Source: Castellaniella sp040276065
GTDB taxonomy: Bacteria; Pseudomonadota; Gammaproteobacteria; Burkholderiales; Burkholderiaceae_B
NCBI RefSeq assembly: GCF_040276065.1
Contig: NZ_JBELOI010000011.1
Coordinates: 1 to 64,000 of the forward strand
Direction: 5' to 3'
Length of the DNA stretch: 64,000 bases
In this document: one piece after another, positions 17,752 through 26,670 of the stretch
Layout: the number at the start of each line of letters is the position of its first letter
How positions within the stretch are numbered: the first letter of the stretch is position 1
Program-made: the position numbers and the translations under genes
Notes under the pieces: model-generated
Databases searched by the model: none
Told to the model about the DNA's origin: nothing
The model's input: only the letters and a program-made list of their open reading frames with translations

Positions 17752-19095
17752 ATGAGCACAACCATACTCGAAGACCTGCCGATCGGGCAGAAGGTCGGCA
17801 TCGCCTTTTCCGGCGGGCTGGATACCAGCGCCGCGCTGCTGTGGATGCGCAACAAGGGCGCGTTGCCCTATGCGTACACAGCCAATCTGGGCCAGCCTGA
17901 CGAGCCGGATTACGACGAGATTCCGCGCAAGGCCCTGAGCTATGGCGCGCAGGGCGCGCGCCTGATCGATTGTCGCGCGCAGCTCGTGGCCGAGGGGCTT
18001 GCGGCCTTGCAGTGCCATGCCTTTCATATTTCCACGGGGGGCGTGACGTATTTCAATACCACGCCGATCGGGCGCGCCGTGACCGGCACCATGCTGGTCG
18101 CCGCCATGAAAGAGGACGACGTCAACATCTGGGGCGACGGCAGCACCTTCAAGGGCAACGACATCGAGCGCTTTTACCGCTACGGCCTGCTAACCAATCC
18201 CGAGCTGCGCATCTACAAGCCCTGGCTGGACCAGCGTTTCATCGACGAGCTTGGCGGTCGCGCCGAGATGTCCGAGTACATGCGAGAGAACGGCTTCGAC
18301 TACAAGATGTCGGCGGAAAAGGCCTATTCGACCGATTCCAATATGCTGGGCGCGACCCATGAGGCCAAGGATCTCGAGCATCTGGATTCCGGTATCCGCA
18401 TCGTGCAGCCCATTATGGGCGCGGCGTTCTGGCGCCCCGAGGTCGAGGTGGCTGCCGAGGAGGTCGCGGTGCGCTTTGACGAGGGCCGCCCGGTCGCCCT
18501 GAATGGCGTCGAGTACGACGACTTGGTCGAGCTGATGCTCGAGGCCAACCGGATCGGCGGGCGCCATGGCCTGGGCATGAGCGACCAGATCGAGAATCGC
18601 ATCATCGAGGCCAAGAGTCGCGGCATTTACGAGGCCCCGGGCATGGCGCTGCTGCATGCGGCCTACGAGCGCCTAGTCACCGGCATCCACAACGAGGACA
18701 CCATCGAGCAATACCGCATCAATGGCTTGCGCCTGGGGCGCCTGCTGTACCAGGGCCGTTGGTTCGATCCTCAGGCGATCATGCTGCGTGAAACGGCCCA
18801 ACGCTGGGTGGCCCGCGCGATCACGGGCGAGGTCGTGATCGAATTGCGCCGCGGCAACGATTACTCGATTCTGGACACGCGCTCGCCCAACCTGACCTAT
18901 CAGCCCGAACGCCTGACGATGGAAAAGGGCGCGTCGACGTTCTCGCCGCGCGACCGCATCGGCCAGTTGACGATGCGCAACCTCGATATCGTCGATACCC
19001 GGGCCAAGCTCTTTACCTACGCCCAGGCCGGGCTGTTGTCGGCATCCGAGCAGTCCGCGATCCCGCAGATCCGGCAGGACGCGAATTCGAAGTAA
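17752..19095 (+). CDS. argG: Argininosuccinate synthase (long, type 2)
   Basis: 447 aa, the same length as the E. coli enzyme and longer than the common 400-residue type. It joins citrulline and aspartate at the cost of ATP to give argininosuccinate in arginine synthesis. The ATP-pyrophosphatase loop AFSGGLDTSAALLW is at residues 17-30, and the GDGSTFKGND and TDSNMLGATHEAK blocks are typical of the long form. It stands near argF, with DUF3579 on the opposite strand between them. Confidence 0.97.
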   Translation: MSTTILEDLPIGQKVGIAFSGGLDTSAALLWMRNKGALPYAYTANLGQPDEPDYDEIPRKALSYGAQGARLIDCRAQLVAEGLAALQCHAFHISTGGVTYFNTTPIGRAVTGTMLVAAMKEDDVNIWGDGSTFKGNDIERFYRYGLLTNPELRIYKPWLDQRFIDELGGRAEMSEYMRENGFDYKMSAEKAYSTDSNMLGATHEAKDLEHLDSGIRIVQPIMGAAFWRPEVEVAAEEVAVRFDEGRPVALNGVEYDDLVELMLEANRIGGRHGLGMSDQIENRIIEAKSRGIYEAPGMALLHAAYERLVTGIHNEDTIEQYRINGLRLGRLLYQGRWFDPQAIMLRETAQRWVARAITGEVVIELRRGNDYSILDTRSPNLTYQPERLTMEKGASTFSPRDRIGQLTMRNLDIVDTRAKLFTYAQAGLLSASEQSAIPQIRQDANSK

Positions 19096-19120
19096 ATAGG
19101 GGCGGCGCGCGGCGGGCCTG

Positions 19121-19429
19121 TTATGGCTCGCCCTCGTCCGATTCTGCGGTGTCGGTGGTCTTGAGCTGGTTGCTGTGCGCGAAATCGCAGACGAACTTCC
19201 AGGCCAGGGGTTCGATCTGACGCAGGCGGTGGTCGACCACCACGCAACGCACGCCGTCGAGCAGGCGCGGCATGACGTAAGGCGAATAGCTGAGGGGGCT
19301 GGGCACCGAGCCCTCGGGCCGGAATTGCGACATGACGCCCGCCAGCCGTTCGGCCCAATCGCTGGGCCGGAACCGCTGGCCCTCCAGGGTGATGCCGTGG
19401 ATGATGAGGTGCGGGACAGGGTGAGTCAT
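19121..19429 (-). CDS. DUF3579 domain protein
   Basis: 102 aa, cytoplasmic, matching the DUF3579 family of betaproteobacteria (LIIHGITLEGQRFRPSDWAERLAG near the N-terminus, then a conserved DHRL and CDFAHSNQL). Function is unknown. It lies between argG and argF but on the opposite strand, an arrangement recalled from related genera. The frame is open further upstream to 19603, but the added residues are not family-like, so I prefer the internal ATG. No strong ribosome binding site is seen. Confidence 0.82.
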   Translation of the reverse strand: MTHPVPHLIIHGITLEGQRFRPSDWAERLAGVMSQFRPEGSVPSPLSYSPYVMPRLLDGVRCVVVDHRLRQIEPLAWKFVCDFAHSNQLKTTDTAESDEGEP

Positions 19430-19634
19430 GTGGTTTCCAGGGACAAAGCCCGCCCTTGCGTGTCGTTGGGCCATACCAAGGCTGACAGCCTCTTTTGGAG
19501 GCGGCAAGCCGGGGCTCGGCAGGAGGGCGTTTTCTTGGGCGTGCGAGGCGACCTTCGCCGCGCATTGTATCTGATTGGCGTTTTGCGCGTGTCGGTCGCC
19601 CACGGTAAGATGCTCGTTTTAACCAGGGTTTCGT

Positions 19635-20576
19635 ATGTCGGCCATCACCACTCCCGGGCCCTTGCGCCACTTTCTGCAGTTGCGGGATTTCTCCGAATCC
19701 GAAATCCTCTATGTGCTTGATCGCGCCCGGATCATCAAGGACAAGTTCAAGCGCTATCTGCCGCACCACACCTTGCATGACCGCAACCTCGCGATGGTGT
19801 TCGAGAAGGCCAGCACGCGCACGCGCGTGTCCTTCGAGGCGGGTATGTACCAACTGGGCGGCTCGGTCATCTACCTGACCACCGAGGGCTCGCAACTGGG
19901 CCGCTCAGAGCCCATCGAGGATACGGCGCGGGTGATTTCGCGCATGGTCGACCTGGTGATGATCCGGACCTATGAGCAGACCAGGATCGAGCGTTTTGCG
20001 GCGCATTCGCGCGTGCCGGTCATCAACGGCCTGACCAATGAATTCCATCCCTGCCAGATTCTGGCCGACATCCTGACTTTCATCGAGCACCGCGGCCCGA
20101 TCCGGGGCCGGACCATCGCCTGGATCGGGGACGCCAACAACATGGCCTACACCTGGCTGCAGGCGGCCGAACTGCTGGGCTTCACCCTGCACGTCTCGGC
20201 GCCCGAGGGCTATCGCCTGGATCGGCGGCGCGTGGGCGCACAGCACGCCTCGACCCTGCGCGAGTTCGACGATCCGCTCGAGGCCTGCCGGGGGGCGCAC
20301 CTGGTGACCACCGACGTGTGGACCAGCATGGGCTACGAGTCCGAGAACGAGGCCCGGCGCCTGGCCTTTGCCGACTGGTGCGTGGACGAGCGCATGATGG
20401 CCGCGGCGCACCCCGAGGCGGTGTTCATGCATTGCCTGCCCGCGCATCGGGGCGAGGAGGTCGCGGGCGAGGTGATCGATGGTCCGCAGAGCGTGGTCTG
20501 GGACGAGGCGGAAAACCGCCTGCACGTCCAGAAAGCCTTGATGGAGTTCCTGCTGCTGGGGCGCCGCGAGGATTGA
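19635..20576 (+). CDS. argF: Ornithine carbamoyltransferase
   Basis: 313 aa, a normal length. It makes citrulline from ornithine and carbamoyl phosphate. The carbamoyl-phosphate loop STRTR is at residues 60-64, HPCQ lies in the hinge region, and the ornithine-binding MHCLPAHRGEE motif is near residue 265. With argG it gives two consecutive steps of arginine synthesis. A bidirectional hairpin separates it from the convergent rpsT gene. Confidence 0.97.
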   Translation: MSAITTPGPLRHFLQLRDFSESEILYVLDRARIIKDKFKRYLPHHTLHDRNLAMVFEKASTRTRVSFEAGMYQLGGSVIYLTTEGSQLGRSEPIEDTARVISRMVDLVMIRTYEQTRIERFAAHSRVPVINGLTNEFHPCQILADILTFIEHRGPIRGRTIAWIGDANNMAYTWLQAAELLGFTLHVSAPEGYRLDRRRVGAQHASTLREFDDPLEACRGAHLVTTDVWTSMGYESENEARRLAFADWCVDERMMAAAHPEAVFMHCLPAHRGEEVAGEVIDGPQSVVWDEAENRLHVQKALMEFLLLGRRED

Positions 20577-20624
20577 AGCCGTTGCCGGCGGGGCGGGCCG
20601 TTGCGCGGGTCTCGCAGGCACGAC

Positions 20625-20650
20625 AAAAAGGGCGCCTGGGCGCCCTTTTC
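20625..20650. terminator. Bidirectional terminator between argF and rpsT
   Basis: AAAAGGGCGC (20626-20635) and GCGCCCTTTT (20640-20649) form a perfect 10-bp stem with the loop CTGG. A-runs and T-runs on both sides allow termination of argF on the plus strand and rpsT on the minus strand. Confidence 0.9.
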
Positions 20651-20683
20651 AATGCGGCTGCTAGCGATGAGCCCGGTAGTGCC

Positions 20684-20947
20684 TCAGGCCAGGGCCTTGA
20701 TGGCGGCCGAGAGGCGGCTCTTGTGGCGGGCAGCCTTGTTCTTGTGGATGATCTGCTTGTCGGCCACACGGTCGATGACGCTGCTGGCCTTTTGGAAGAC
20801 CTCGTTCGCGGCGGTCTGGTCGCCGGCCTCGATGGCCTGGCGCACGCGTTTGATCGCGGTGCGCAGCATCGAGCGCATGCTGGAATTGTGTTTGTTGCGG
20901 GCAACGGCCTGGCGGGCGCGCTTGCGGGCTTGTGCGGAATTGGCCAT
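20684..20947 (-). CDS. rpsT: 30S ribosomal protein S20
   Basis: 87 aa, Lys/Arg/Ala-rich and helical (MANSAQARKRARQAVARNKHN), the standard length and sequence of S20, which binds 16S rRNA early in 30S assembly. It is transcribed away from murJ and ends at the shared bidirectional terminator. S20 is usually autoregulated at translation. Confidence 0.98.
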   Translation of the reverse strand: MANSAQARKRARQAVARNKHNSSMRSMLRTAIKRVRQAIEAGDQTAANEVFQKASSVIDRVADKQIIHKNKAARHKSRLSAAIKALA

Positions 20948-21022
20948 GGAAATCTGTCGTTTAAAGTTGTGAACCGGGTAAGGCTTGCTGATGCTAAACC
21001 AAGCAAAGACGACAAGTGTATA

Positions 21023-22579
21023 TTAAGCGCGTTTTCGTGTAAAGTCCGCGAGCCGAAATCCGAATAAAAACAAGGCGCTGAAATAGAGGGCGACGGCCGC
21101 GCACAGCACGCCGGCAAGCCAGGCCGCGCGCAGGCCGGGCGTGGCCGCCAGCGCGATCCAGTCCAGGTGCCGGTCGGCTGCGAGCAGCACCGCCGCGAGG
21201 ACCGCCAGGGCCGGCAGCAGGCGCAGGGTGAATCGCCCCCAGCCCGGCAGCGGCGTGTACAGGCCACGCCGGCGCATCAGCAGGGCGAGGCTCAGGGCGT
21301 TGAGGGTGGCGCCTAGGCCGATCGACAGGGCCAGGCCGGCGTGCGCCAGCCAGGGCACCAGGACGAGATTCAGGGCCTGTGTGGCCACGAGCACCAGGAT
21401 CGCGACCCGCACCGGTGTACGGATGTCCTGTTTCGCGTAGAAGCCCGGTGCAAGAATCTTGATGGCCAGCAGGCCCAGCAGGCCCACGGCATACGCCATC
21501 ACGGCCAGGCGGGTCTGCGCCACGTCGGCCGCGCTGAAGGCGCCATAGTTGAACAGGACCGCCACCAGTCCGTCGGACAAGAGTGCCAATCCCAGCGCCG
21601 CCGGCAGGCCCAGCAGGAACACCAGGCGCAAGCCCCAGTCCAGCAAGGCGTTGTAGCGGTGCTGGTCGCCGCCGGCGTGGGCCGCCGACAGGCTGGGCAG
21701 CAGCACCGTTCCCAGCGCCACGCCCAGCAGCGCGGTGGGGAATTCCATCAGGCGGTCGGCAAAGGATAGCCAGGTGACGCTGCCGGGCGCGAGCCAAGTG
21801 GCGATATTGGTGTTGATCAACAGTGAAATCTGGGCGACCGACACGCCCAGGATGGCGGGCAGCATCTGGCGCATGACGCGCCGTACGATGGCGTCGCGCC
21901 AAGCGGCCCGCAGTCCCGCCCCGTAGCGCGGCAGCAGGCCCAGGCGCCCCAGGGCGGCCCACTGCACCGCGAGCTGCAGGATCCCGCCGATCATCACGCC
22001 AATGGCCAGGGCATCGATGGGCCGGGCGGTGTGCGGCGCCAGCAGCAGGCTTGCGCCGATCATCGACAGGTTGAGCAGCACCGGGGTGATGGCCGGCACG
22101 GCAAAGCGGCTATAGGTGTTGAGCACTCCCGAGGCGAAGGCCACCAGCGACATGCAGATGATGTAGGGGAACATCAGCCGGGTCATCCAGGTGGCGGCCT
22201 CGAATTCGGTGGCGCGCGCCGCGGTGCGCATGCCGCTGGCCATGGCGGTCACCACCCAGGGCGCGCCGACGATGCCCACCAGGGTGACCAGGGTGAGGAC
22301 GGCCAGCAGGACCAGCGCGACGTGGTCGAGGAGGCGTCGAACGCTGTCTTGGTCGCCATGCTTGCGGACCTCACCCAGGATGGGCACGAACGCCTGCGAG
22401 AATGCCCCCTCGGCGAACAGGCGCCGCAGCAGGTTGGGGATGCGAAAGGCGACCCAGAAGGCGTCGGTCAGCGGCCCCGCGCCGTAGACGCTGGCGATCA
22501 GGATGTCGCGCAGCAGCCCGGTGATGCGAGAGAAGAGGGTCAGGCCGCTAATCGTGGCGGCTGATCGCAGCAGGCCCAT
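21023..22579 (-). CDS. murJ: Lipid II flippase MurJ
   Basis: 518 aa with about 14 membrane helices. It flips the peptidoglycan precursor lipid II across the inner membrane. The N-terminal MGLLRSAATISGLTLFSRITGLLRD and RIPNLLRRLFAEGAFSQAFVP motifs, with conserved arginines lining the cavity, are diagnostic for MurJ/MviN. Its start is 20 bp from the stop of the upstream SDR gene, so it is probably part of the minus-strand run. Confidence 0.97.
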   Translation of the reverse strand: MGLLRSAATISGLTLFSRITGLLRDILIASVYGAGPLTDAFWVAFRIPNLLRRLFAEGAFSQAFVPILGEVRKHGDQDSVRRLLDHVALVLLAVLTLVTLVGIVGAPWVVTAMASGMRTAARATEFEAATWMTRLMFPYIICMSLVAFASGVLNTYSRFAVPAITPVLLNLSMIGASLLLAPHTARPIDALAIGVMIGGILQLAVQWAALGRLGLLPRYGAGLRAAWRDAIVRRVMRQMLPAILGVSVAQISLLINTNIATWLAPGSVTWLSFADRLMEFPTALLGVALGTVLLPSLSAAHAGGDQHRYNALLDWGLRLVFLLGLPAALGLALLSDGLVAVLFNYGAFSAADVAQTRLAVMAYAVGLLGLLAIKILAPGFYAKQDIRTPVRVAILVLVATQALNLVLVPWLAHAGLALSIGLGATLNALSLALLMRRRGLYTPLPGWGRFTLRLLPALAVLAAVLLAADRHLDWIALAATPGLRAAWLAGVLCAAVALYFSALFLFGFRLADFTRKRA

Positions 22580-22599
22580 CCGGCCGTGTCCGTCCGGCC

Positions 22600-23358
22600 C
22601 TATTTCGGAGCCATGCGGATGGCGCCGTCCAGGCGGATGGTCTCGCCGTTGAGCATGTCGTTGGCGAGAATGGCGCGCACGAGCTTGGCGTAGTCCTCGG
22701 GGCGGCCCAGACGCGACGGGAAGGGGACGCTGGCGGCGAGTGAGTCCTGGACCTCTTGCGGCATGCCGAACAGCATGGGAGTGCCGAAGATCCCCGGAGC
22801 GATGGTCATGCAGCGGATGCCCAGGCGCGACAGGTCACGGGCGATGGCCAGCGTCATGCCGACGATGCCGGCCTTGGAGGCGGCGTACGCCGCCTGGCCG
22901 ATCTGGCCATCATAGGCGGCCACAGAGGCGGTGTTGATGATCACGCCGCGCTCGCCGGTGGCCTCGGGGGCGTTGCCGGCCATGGCCTGCGCCGCCAGGC
23001 GCGCCATATTGAACGTGCCCACCAAGTTGATGTCGATCACCTTGCGGAACAGGTCCAGTGAATGGGGGCCGGTCTTGCCGATGGTGCGGGCGGCCGGCGC
23101 GATCCCGGCGCAGTTGACCAGGCCGGACAGGGGGCCGCGCGCGAGCGCCGCGTCGATGGCGGCCTGGGCGTCGGCCTCGGCGGTGACGTCGCAATGCACG
23201 TAGGTCTGGCCGAGTTCGCGCGCCAGGGCCTCGCCGGCGTCGTCCTGGACGTCCGCGAGCACCACGCGGGCGCCGTCGGCGGCCAGGCTGCGCGCGGTGC
23301 CCGCGCCCAGCCCCGAGGCGCCGCCGGTGATGATGAATACCTTGTCCTGGATGTCCAT
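22600..23358 (-). CDS. SDR family 3-hydroxyacyl-CoA dehydrogenase-like protein
   Basis: 252 aa classical SDR. NAD binding is by ITGGASGLGAG (residues 10-20), NCAGIAP follows, and the catalytic Ser-Tyr-Lys triad appears as NTASVAAYDG and YAASKAG. It is closest in character to type-2 17-beta-HSD/3-hydroxy-2-methylbutyryl-CoA dehydrogenases, which act in isoleucine and fatty acid breakdown. GGAGA precedes the ATG at 23358; the longer open frame upstream is not domain-like. It lies 34 bp after the adk stop. Confidence 0.88.
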   Translation of the reverse strand: MDIQDKVFIITGGASGLGAGTARSLAADGARVVLADVQDDAGEALARELGQTYVHCDVTAEADAQAAIDAALARGPLSGLVNCAGIAPAARTIGKTGPHSLDLFRKVIDINLVGTFNMARLAAQAMAGNAPEATGERGVIINTASVAAYDGQIGQAAYAASKAGIVGMTLAIARDLSRLGIRCMTIAPGIFGTPMLFGMPQEVQDSLAASVPFPSRLGRPEDYAKLVRAILANDMLNGETIRLDGAIRMAPK

Positions 23359-23392
23359 GGAGTCTCCGCTTCGCTGGGAGTGTGCCGCGGGC

Positions 23393-24049
23393 TCAGCCGC
23401 GCAGGATGGCGAGGATGCGCTGGCGGATCTCGTCGACCGGACCCAGGCCCGAGACTTGGGCATAGCGCGGCGCGGTCGGGTCCCCGGAGTGCGCCCAGTT
23501 GGAATAATAGTCGACCAGGGGGCGGGTCTGCTCGCGATAGACCGCCAGACGGTGCCTGACGGTTTCCTCGCGGTCGTCGTCGCGCTGGATCAGGGGCTCG
23601 CCGGTGTCGTCGTCCAGGCCGTCGCGCTTGGGCGGGTTGAACTTGATGTGGTAGGTGCGGCCGCTGGCGACGTGCACACGCCGCCCGCTCACGCGCTCGA
23701 TGATGTTTTCCTCGGGCACGGCGATCTCGACGACATGGTCCAGGCGCACCGAGGCGTCCTTGAGGGCGTCGGCCTGCGGGAGGGTGCGCGGGAAGCCGTC
23801 GAACAGATAGCCGGTCGCACAGTCGCCCTGGCGCAGACGGTCGCGCACCAGGCCGATGATGATGTCGTCGGACACCAGCCCGCCGCTGTCCATGATCTTC
23901 TTGGCCTCCAGGCCCAAGGGTGTTTGCGCCTTGACGGCGGCGCGCAGCATGTCGCCCGTCGAGATCTGGGGGATGCCGAAGGCCTCGGTGATGAAGGCGG
24001 CCTGGGTCCCCTTACCGGCGCCTGGCGGTCCGAGCAGAATCAAACGCAT
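23393..24049 (-). CDS. adk: Adenylate kinase
   Basis: 218 aa, the long bacterial form. It converts AMP and ATP to two ADP. The P-loop GPPGAGKGT is at residues 7-15; DGFPRTLPQA and the LID segment (RVHVASGRTYHIKFNPPK) are intact. GGGAGGAAACC before the ATG is a strong ribosome binding site. The LID lacks the four-Cys zinc motif, as is usual in Gram-negatives. Confidence 0.98.
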   Translation of the reverse strand: MRLILLGPPGAGKGTQAAFITEAFGIPQISTGDMLRAAVKAQTPLGLEAKKIMDSGGLVSDDIIIGLVRDRLRQGDCATGYLFDGFPRTLPQADALKDASVRLDHVVEIAVPEENIIERVSGRRVHVASGRTYHIKFNPPKRDGLDDDTGEPLIQRDDDREETVRHRLAVYREQTRPLVDYYSNWAHSGDPTAPRYAQVSGLGPVDEIRQRILAILRG

Positions 24050-24140
24050 GGTTTCCTCCCGAAGGTTTTTCTTCTGAAAAAATGTTCCTGATTATGCCGC
24101 AATGCACCAATTTTTGCAGTTCCGGGCGGCTTGGGCACGG

Positions 24141-24908
24141 TCACGTGTAGCCGGCGGCAAACAGGGCGCGCACGCGTTCGAGGTCGGCGGCAGTGTCCAC
24201 GCCGGCTGCCGGGTCCTCGACGCCCAGGTGGACGGCGATGCGATAGCCGTGTTCGAGGGCACGCAATTGTTCGAGGGATTCAAAACGCTCGAGCGGGCCC
24301 GCCGGCAGGCCCGGAAAGGCCCGCAGAAACCCTGCCCGGTAGGCGTACAGCCCGATGTGGCGCCAGGCCGGCAGTCCCGGCGCGACGCGCTGTCCGCCGT
24401 CGGCCAGCGCGTCGCGCGCCCAGGGGATCGGCGCGCGCGAGAAGTACAGGGCGTGGCCCTGCGCGTCGCAGACGACCTTGACCGCGTTCGGATCGAACAG
24501 AGCCCGCGCGTCGCGGATGGGGCTCGCGCAGGTGGCGATGGCCGCCTCGGGGCGGCCGGCCAGCAGGGCGGCGACGGCGTCGATCGCGGCGGGATCGATC
24601 AGGGGCTCGTCGCCCTGAACGTTGACCACCACGGCGGCATCATCGAGCGCCAGCGCCTGGACGATCTCGGACAGACGGTCGGTGCCCGTGGGATGGTCGG
24701 CGCGGGTCATCATGGCCTCGAAGCCCTCGCGACGGACTGCGGCGGCGATATCCTCGTGGTCGGTGGCCACGAGGATGCGCGTCGCGCCCGACAGCGCGGC
24801 GCGCTGCGCGGTGCGCACCACCATGGGTTTGCCGCCGAGATCGAGCAGGGCCTTGCCGGGCAGGCGGGTGGAGGCCGCCCGCGCGGGGATGGCGGCAATG
24901 AAACTCAT
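24141..24908 (-). CDS. kdsB: 3-deoxy-manno-octulosonate cytidylyltransferase
   Basis: 255 aa. It activates Kdo as CMP-Kdo for lipopolysaccharide inner-core synthesis. The N-terminal AAIPARAASTRLPGKAL nucleotide loop, the VVVNVQGDEPLI metal-binding segment, and the terminal AAGVDTAADLERVR block are family hallmarks. It belongs to a lipid-A/LPS run with Trm112-like and lpxK genes on the same strand. Confidence 0.97.
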   Translation of the reverse strand: MSFIAAIPARAASTRLPGKALLDLGGKPMVVRTAQRAALSGATRILVATDHEDIAAAVRREGFEAMMTRADHPTGTDRLSEIVQALALDDAAVVVNVQGDEPLIDPAAIDAVAALLAGRPEAAIATCASPIRDARALFDPNAVKVVCDAQGHALYFSRAPIPWARDALADGGQRVAPGLPAWRHIGLYAYRAGFLRAFPGLPAGPLERFESLEQLRALEHGYRIAVHLGVEDPAAGVDTAADLERVRALFAAGYT

Positions 24909-24951
24909 GCCGGGCGCTCTGGAGGCGGTCGTCGGGCCACTGGCGCGGGGC

Positions 24952-25131
24952 CTAGCGGGCGGCGTCGGGCTCGAGCAGGCGCGCCTCGCCCTCGAGCATC
25001 ACGGGTACCCCGTCGCGGATGGGGAACGCCAGCTTGTCGGCCATGCAGATCAGCTCCTGGTGCTCGCGATCGTGCCGCAGGGGGCCCTTGCACACCGGGC
25101 AGACCAGGATTTGTAGCAGGCGATTCTCCAT
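24952..25131 (-). CDS. Trm112 family small zinc-binding protein (YcaR-like)
   Basis: 59 aa, shorter than most automated cut-offs. My translation starts MENRLLQILVCPVCKGPLRH and ends EARLLEPDAAR before a TAG. CPVC at residues 11-14 and Cys29 (QELIC) give zinc-type cysteines, and LAFPIRDGVPVML is the conserved family tail. In eukaryotes Trm112 activates methyltransferases; the bacterial role is not established. GGAG lies before the ATG. It sits between lpxK and kdsB, a gene order recalled from many proteobacteria. Confidence 0.9.
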   Translation of the reverse strand: MENRLLQILVCPVCKGPLRHDREHQELICMADKLAFPIRDGVPVMLEGEARLLEPDAAR

Positions 25132-25216
25132 GGGGGGCTCCGGGGACGGGGGATGGGAAAACAGCTAGTTTAATGCGAGTGTTCGCGCGTTGCACCCCAT
25201 GCCCGCGAGGCGTCGT

Positions 25217-26260
25217 TCACCGCTTGGCGTGGCCGGCGGCGTCCAGGGTGTTTTGCGCCTCGCGCAGCCGCGCATCCAGCGCGTCGATCCAGCCCGGATC
25301 CGAAAAGACGGCTTCGACGTGGATCGCCCACAAGCGGGGGTCGCCGAGCGCGGCGCACTTGACGGCGTCCTTGGCGGTGACCAGGACCGGCCCCGATGGC
25401 AGTGCCCGCAGGGGATCGTCGCGGTAGTCATGGTGATCGGGCAGGGGCAGGGTGCGGATCAGGCGCAGCCCGGCCTGTTCCAGCATGTCGAAGAATCGCC
25501 GGGGCTGGCCGATGGCCGCCGCCGCGCTGCAGTCCAGGCCCGCGTGTTCGCGCCGCCAGTCCGACCAGGCGAGGCTGCGCCCGCTCGCCAGGTGCTCGGC
25601 GCGCACCGGGCGCAGCACCATGCCGATCGCGCCGGGGCGTGGCGGCGCGGCCGCGTCGTTGTCGATGATCCAATCCGCGCGCGCGAGGCGGGCGACGGGT
25701 TCGCGCAGAGGGCCTGCGGGCAGCAGCCGTCCGTTGCCCGTGCCGCGCCGGTCCTGGACGATGATCTCGACGTCGCGCGCCATCGCCAGGTGCTGCAGGC
25801 CGTCGTCCGAGAGGATCACGTCCACCTCGGGGTGGGCGTCCAGCAGGGCGGCGACGGCCAGCGGCCGCCGGGGGTGGACGGCGACCGGGGCCCCGGTCGC
25901 GCGCGCGATCAGCGCGGGCTCGTCACCCAGCCGCTCGGCCTGGGCGCCGTCGCGCGCGAGCCGTGGCCGGGGGCCGCTGCGCACGCCGTAGCCGCGGCTG
26001 ACCACGCCGGGATGCCAGCCGCGCGCGGCCAGGGCCTGGCAGAGGGCGATGACGACGGGGGTCTTGCCGGTGCCGCCCACCAGGATGTTGCCGATCACCA
26101 CGAGCGGCACAGGCGGGCGCGCCGGATGCGCGCGTCGCGCCCGCCAGGCGCGCCATGCGCCGGCGCCGGCGACCAGCCAGGACAGGGGCAGCAGCAGGTC
26201 GCTCGCCAGTGTGCGCTCGCTCCAGATCGTGTGCAGCCAGTTTTCGACGCGGCGTCTCAA
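25217..26260 (-). CDS. lpxK: Tetraacyldisaccharide 4'-kinase
   Basis: 347 aa. It phosphorylates the 4' position of the lipid A disaccharide precursor at the inner membrane. An N-terminal hydrophobic helix (DLLLPLSWLVAGAGAW) precedes the P-loop VGGTGKTPVV, and DDGLQH and a late DHHDY motif are present. It starts inside the end of exbD (ATGA overlap), so it is translationally coupled to the exbB-exbD genes. Confidence 0.97.
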   Translation of the reverse strand: MRRRVENWLHTIWSERTLASDLLLPLSWLVAGAGAWRAWRARRAHPARPPVPLVVIGNILVGGTGKTPVVIALCQALAARGWHPGVVSRGYGVRSGPRPRLARDGAQAERLGDEPALIARATGAPVAVHPRRPLAVAALLDAHPEVDVILSDDGLQHLAMARDVEIIVQDRRGTGNGRLLPAGPLREPVARLARADWIIDNDAAAPPRPGAIGMVLRPVRAEHLASGRSLAWSDWRREHAGLDCSAAAAIGQPRRFFDMLEQAGLRLIRTLPLPDHHDYRDDPLRALPSGPVLVTAKDAVKCAALGDPRLWAIHVEAVFSDPGWIDALDARLREAQNTLDAAGHAKR

Positions 26261-26670
26261 GGCCGGGCCAAGGTGGTGAAATGTACCCGCGAAATGCCCG
26301 CCAGGCGCGCGGCCTCGAGCGCCCGCACGACGGCGGCGTGGGTTGCCTGCGCGTCGGCGTTGATGCGCAGGGCGATCGACTCGCGCCCGTGTGCCGCCTT
26401 GCGCAGGGCCTGCGCCAGGGTATCGTCCCTTTCGCCGCCCACGTACTCGCCGTCCAGGGCGTACAGGCCCTCTTGGCTGATTGCGAGCGAGATCGGCGTA
26501 TCGTCCTCCAGGGCCTGGGCGCTGGCTTCCGGCAGTGCGATCTGGAGCTGGCGCATCTGGGTGAACGAGGTCGAGGCCGCCAGGAAAATCAGGATCACCA
26601 GCAGCACGTCGATGAGCGGGATGAGGTTCATCTCGGGGTCGTCGCGGGCGGGCGCCGGGCGGAAATTCAT
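26257..26670 (-). CDS. exbD: ExbD/TolR family biopolymer transport protein
   Basis: 137 aa. One N-terminal membrane helix (NLIPLIDVLLVILIFLAAST) carries the proton-relay Asp in LIDVLL, followed by a periplasmic domain. It works with ExbB as the motor that energises TonB-dependent uptake or a Tol-like process. It overlaps exbB upstream and lpxK downstream by four bases each. Location beside lpxK is usual for this ExbBD pair and may reflect a link to outer membrane maintenance. Confidence 0.93.
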   Translation of the reverse strand: MNFRPAPARDDPEMNLIPLIDVLLVILIFLAASTSFTQMRQLQIALPEASAQALEDDTPISLAISQEGLYALDGEYVGGERDDTLAQALRKAAHGRESIALRINADAQATHAAVVRALEAARLAGISRVHFTTLARP

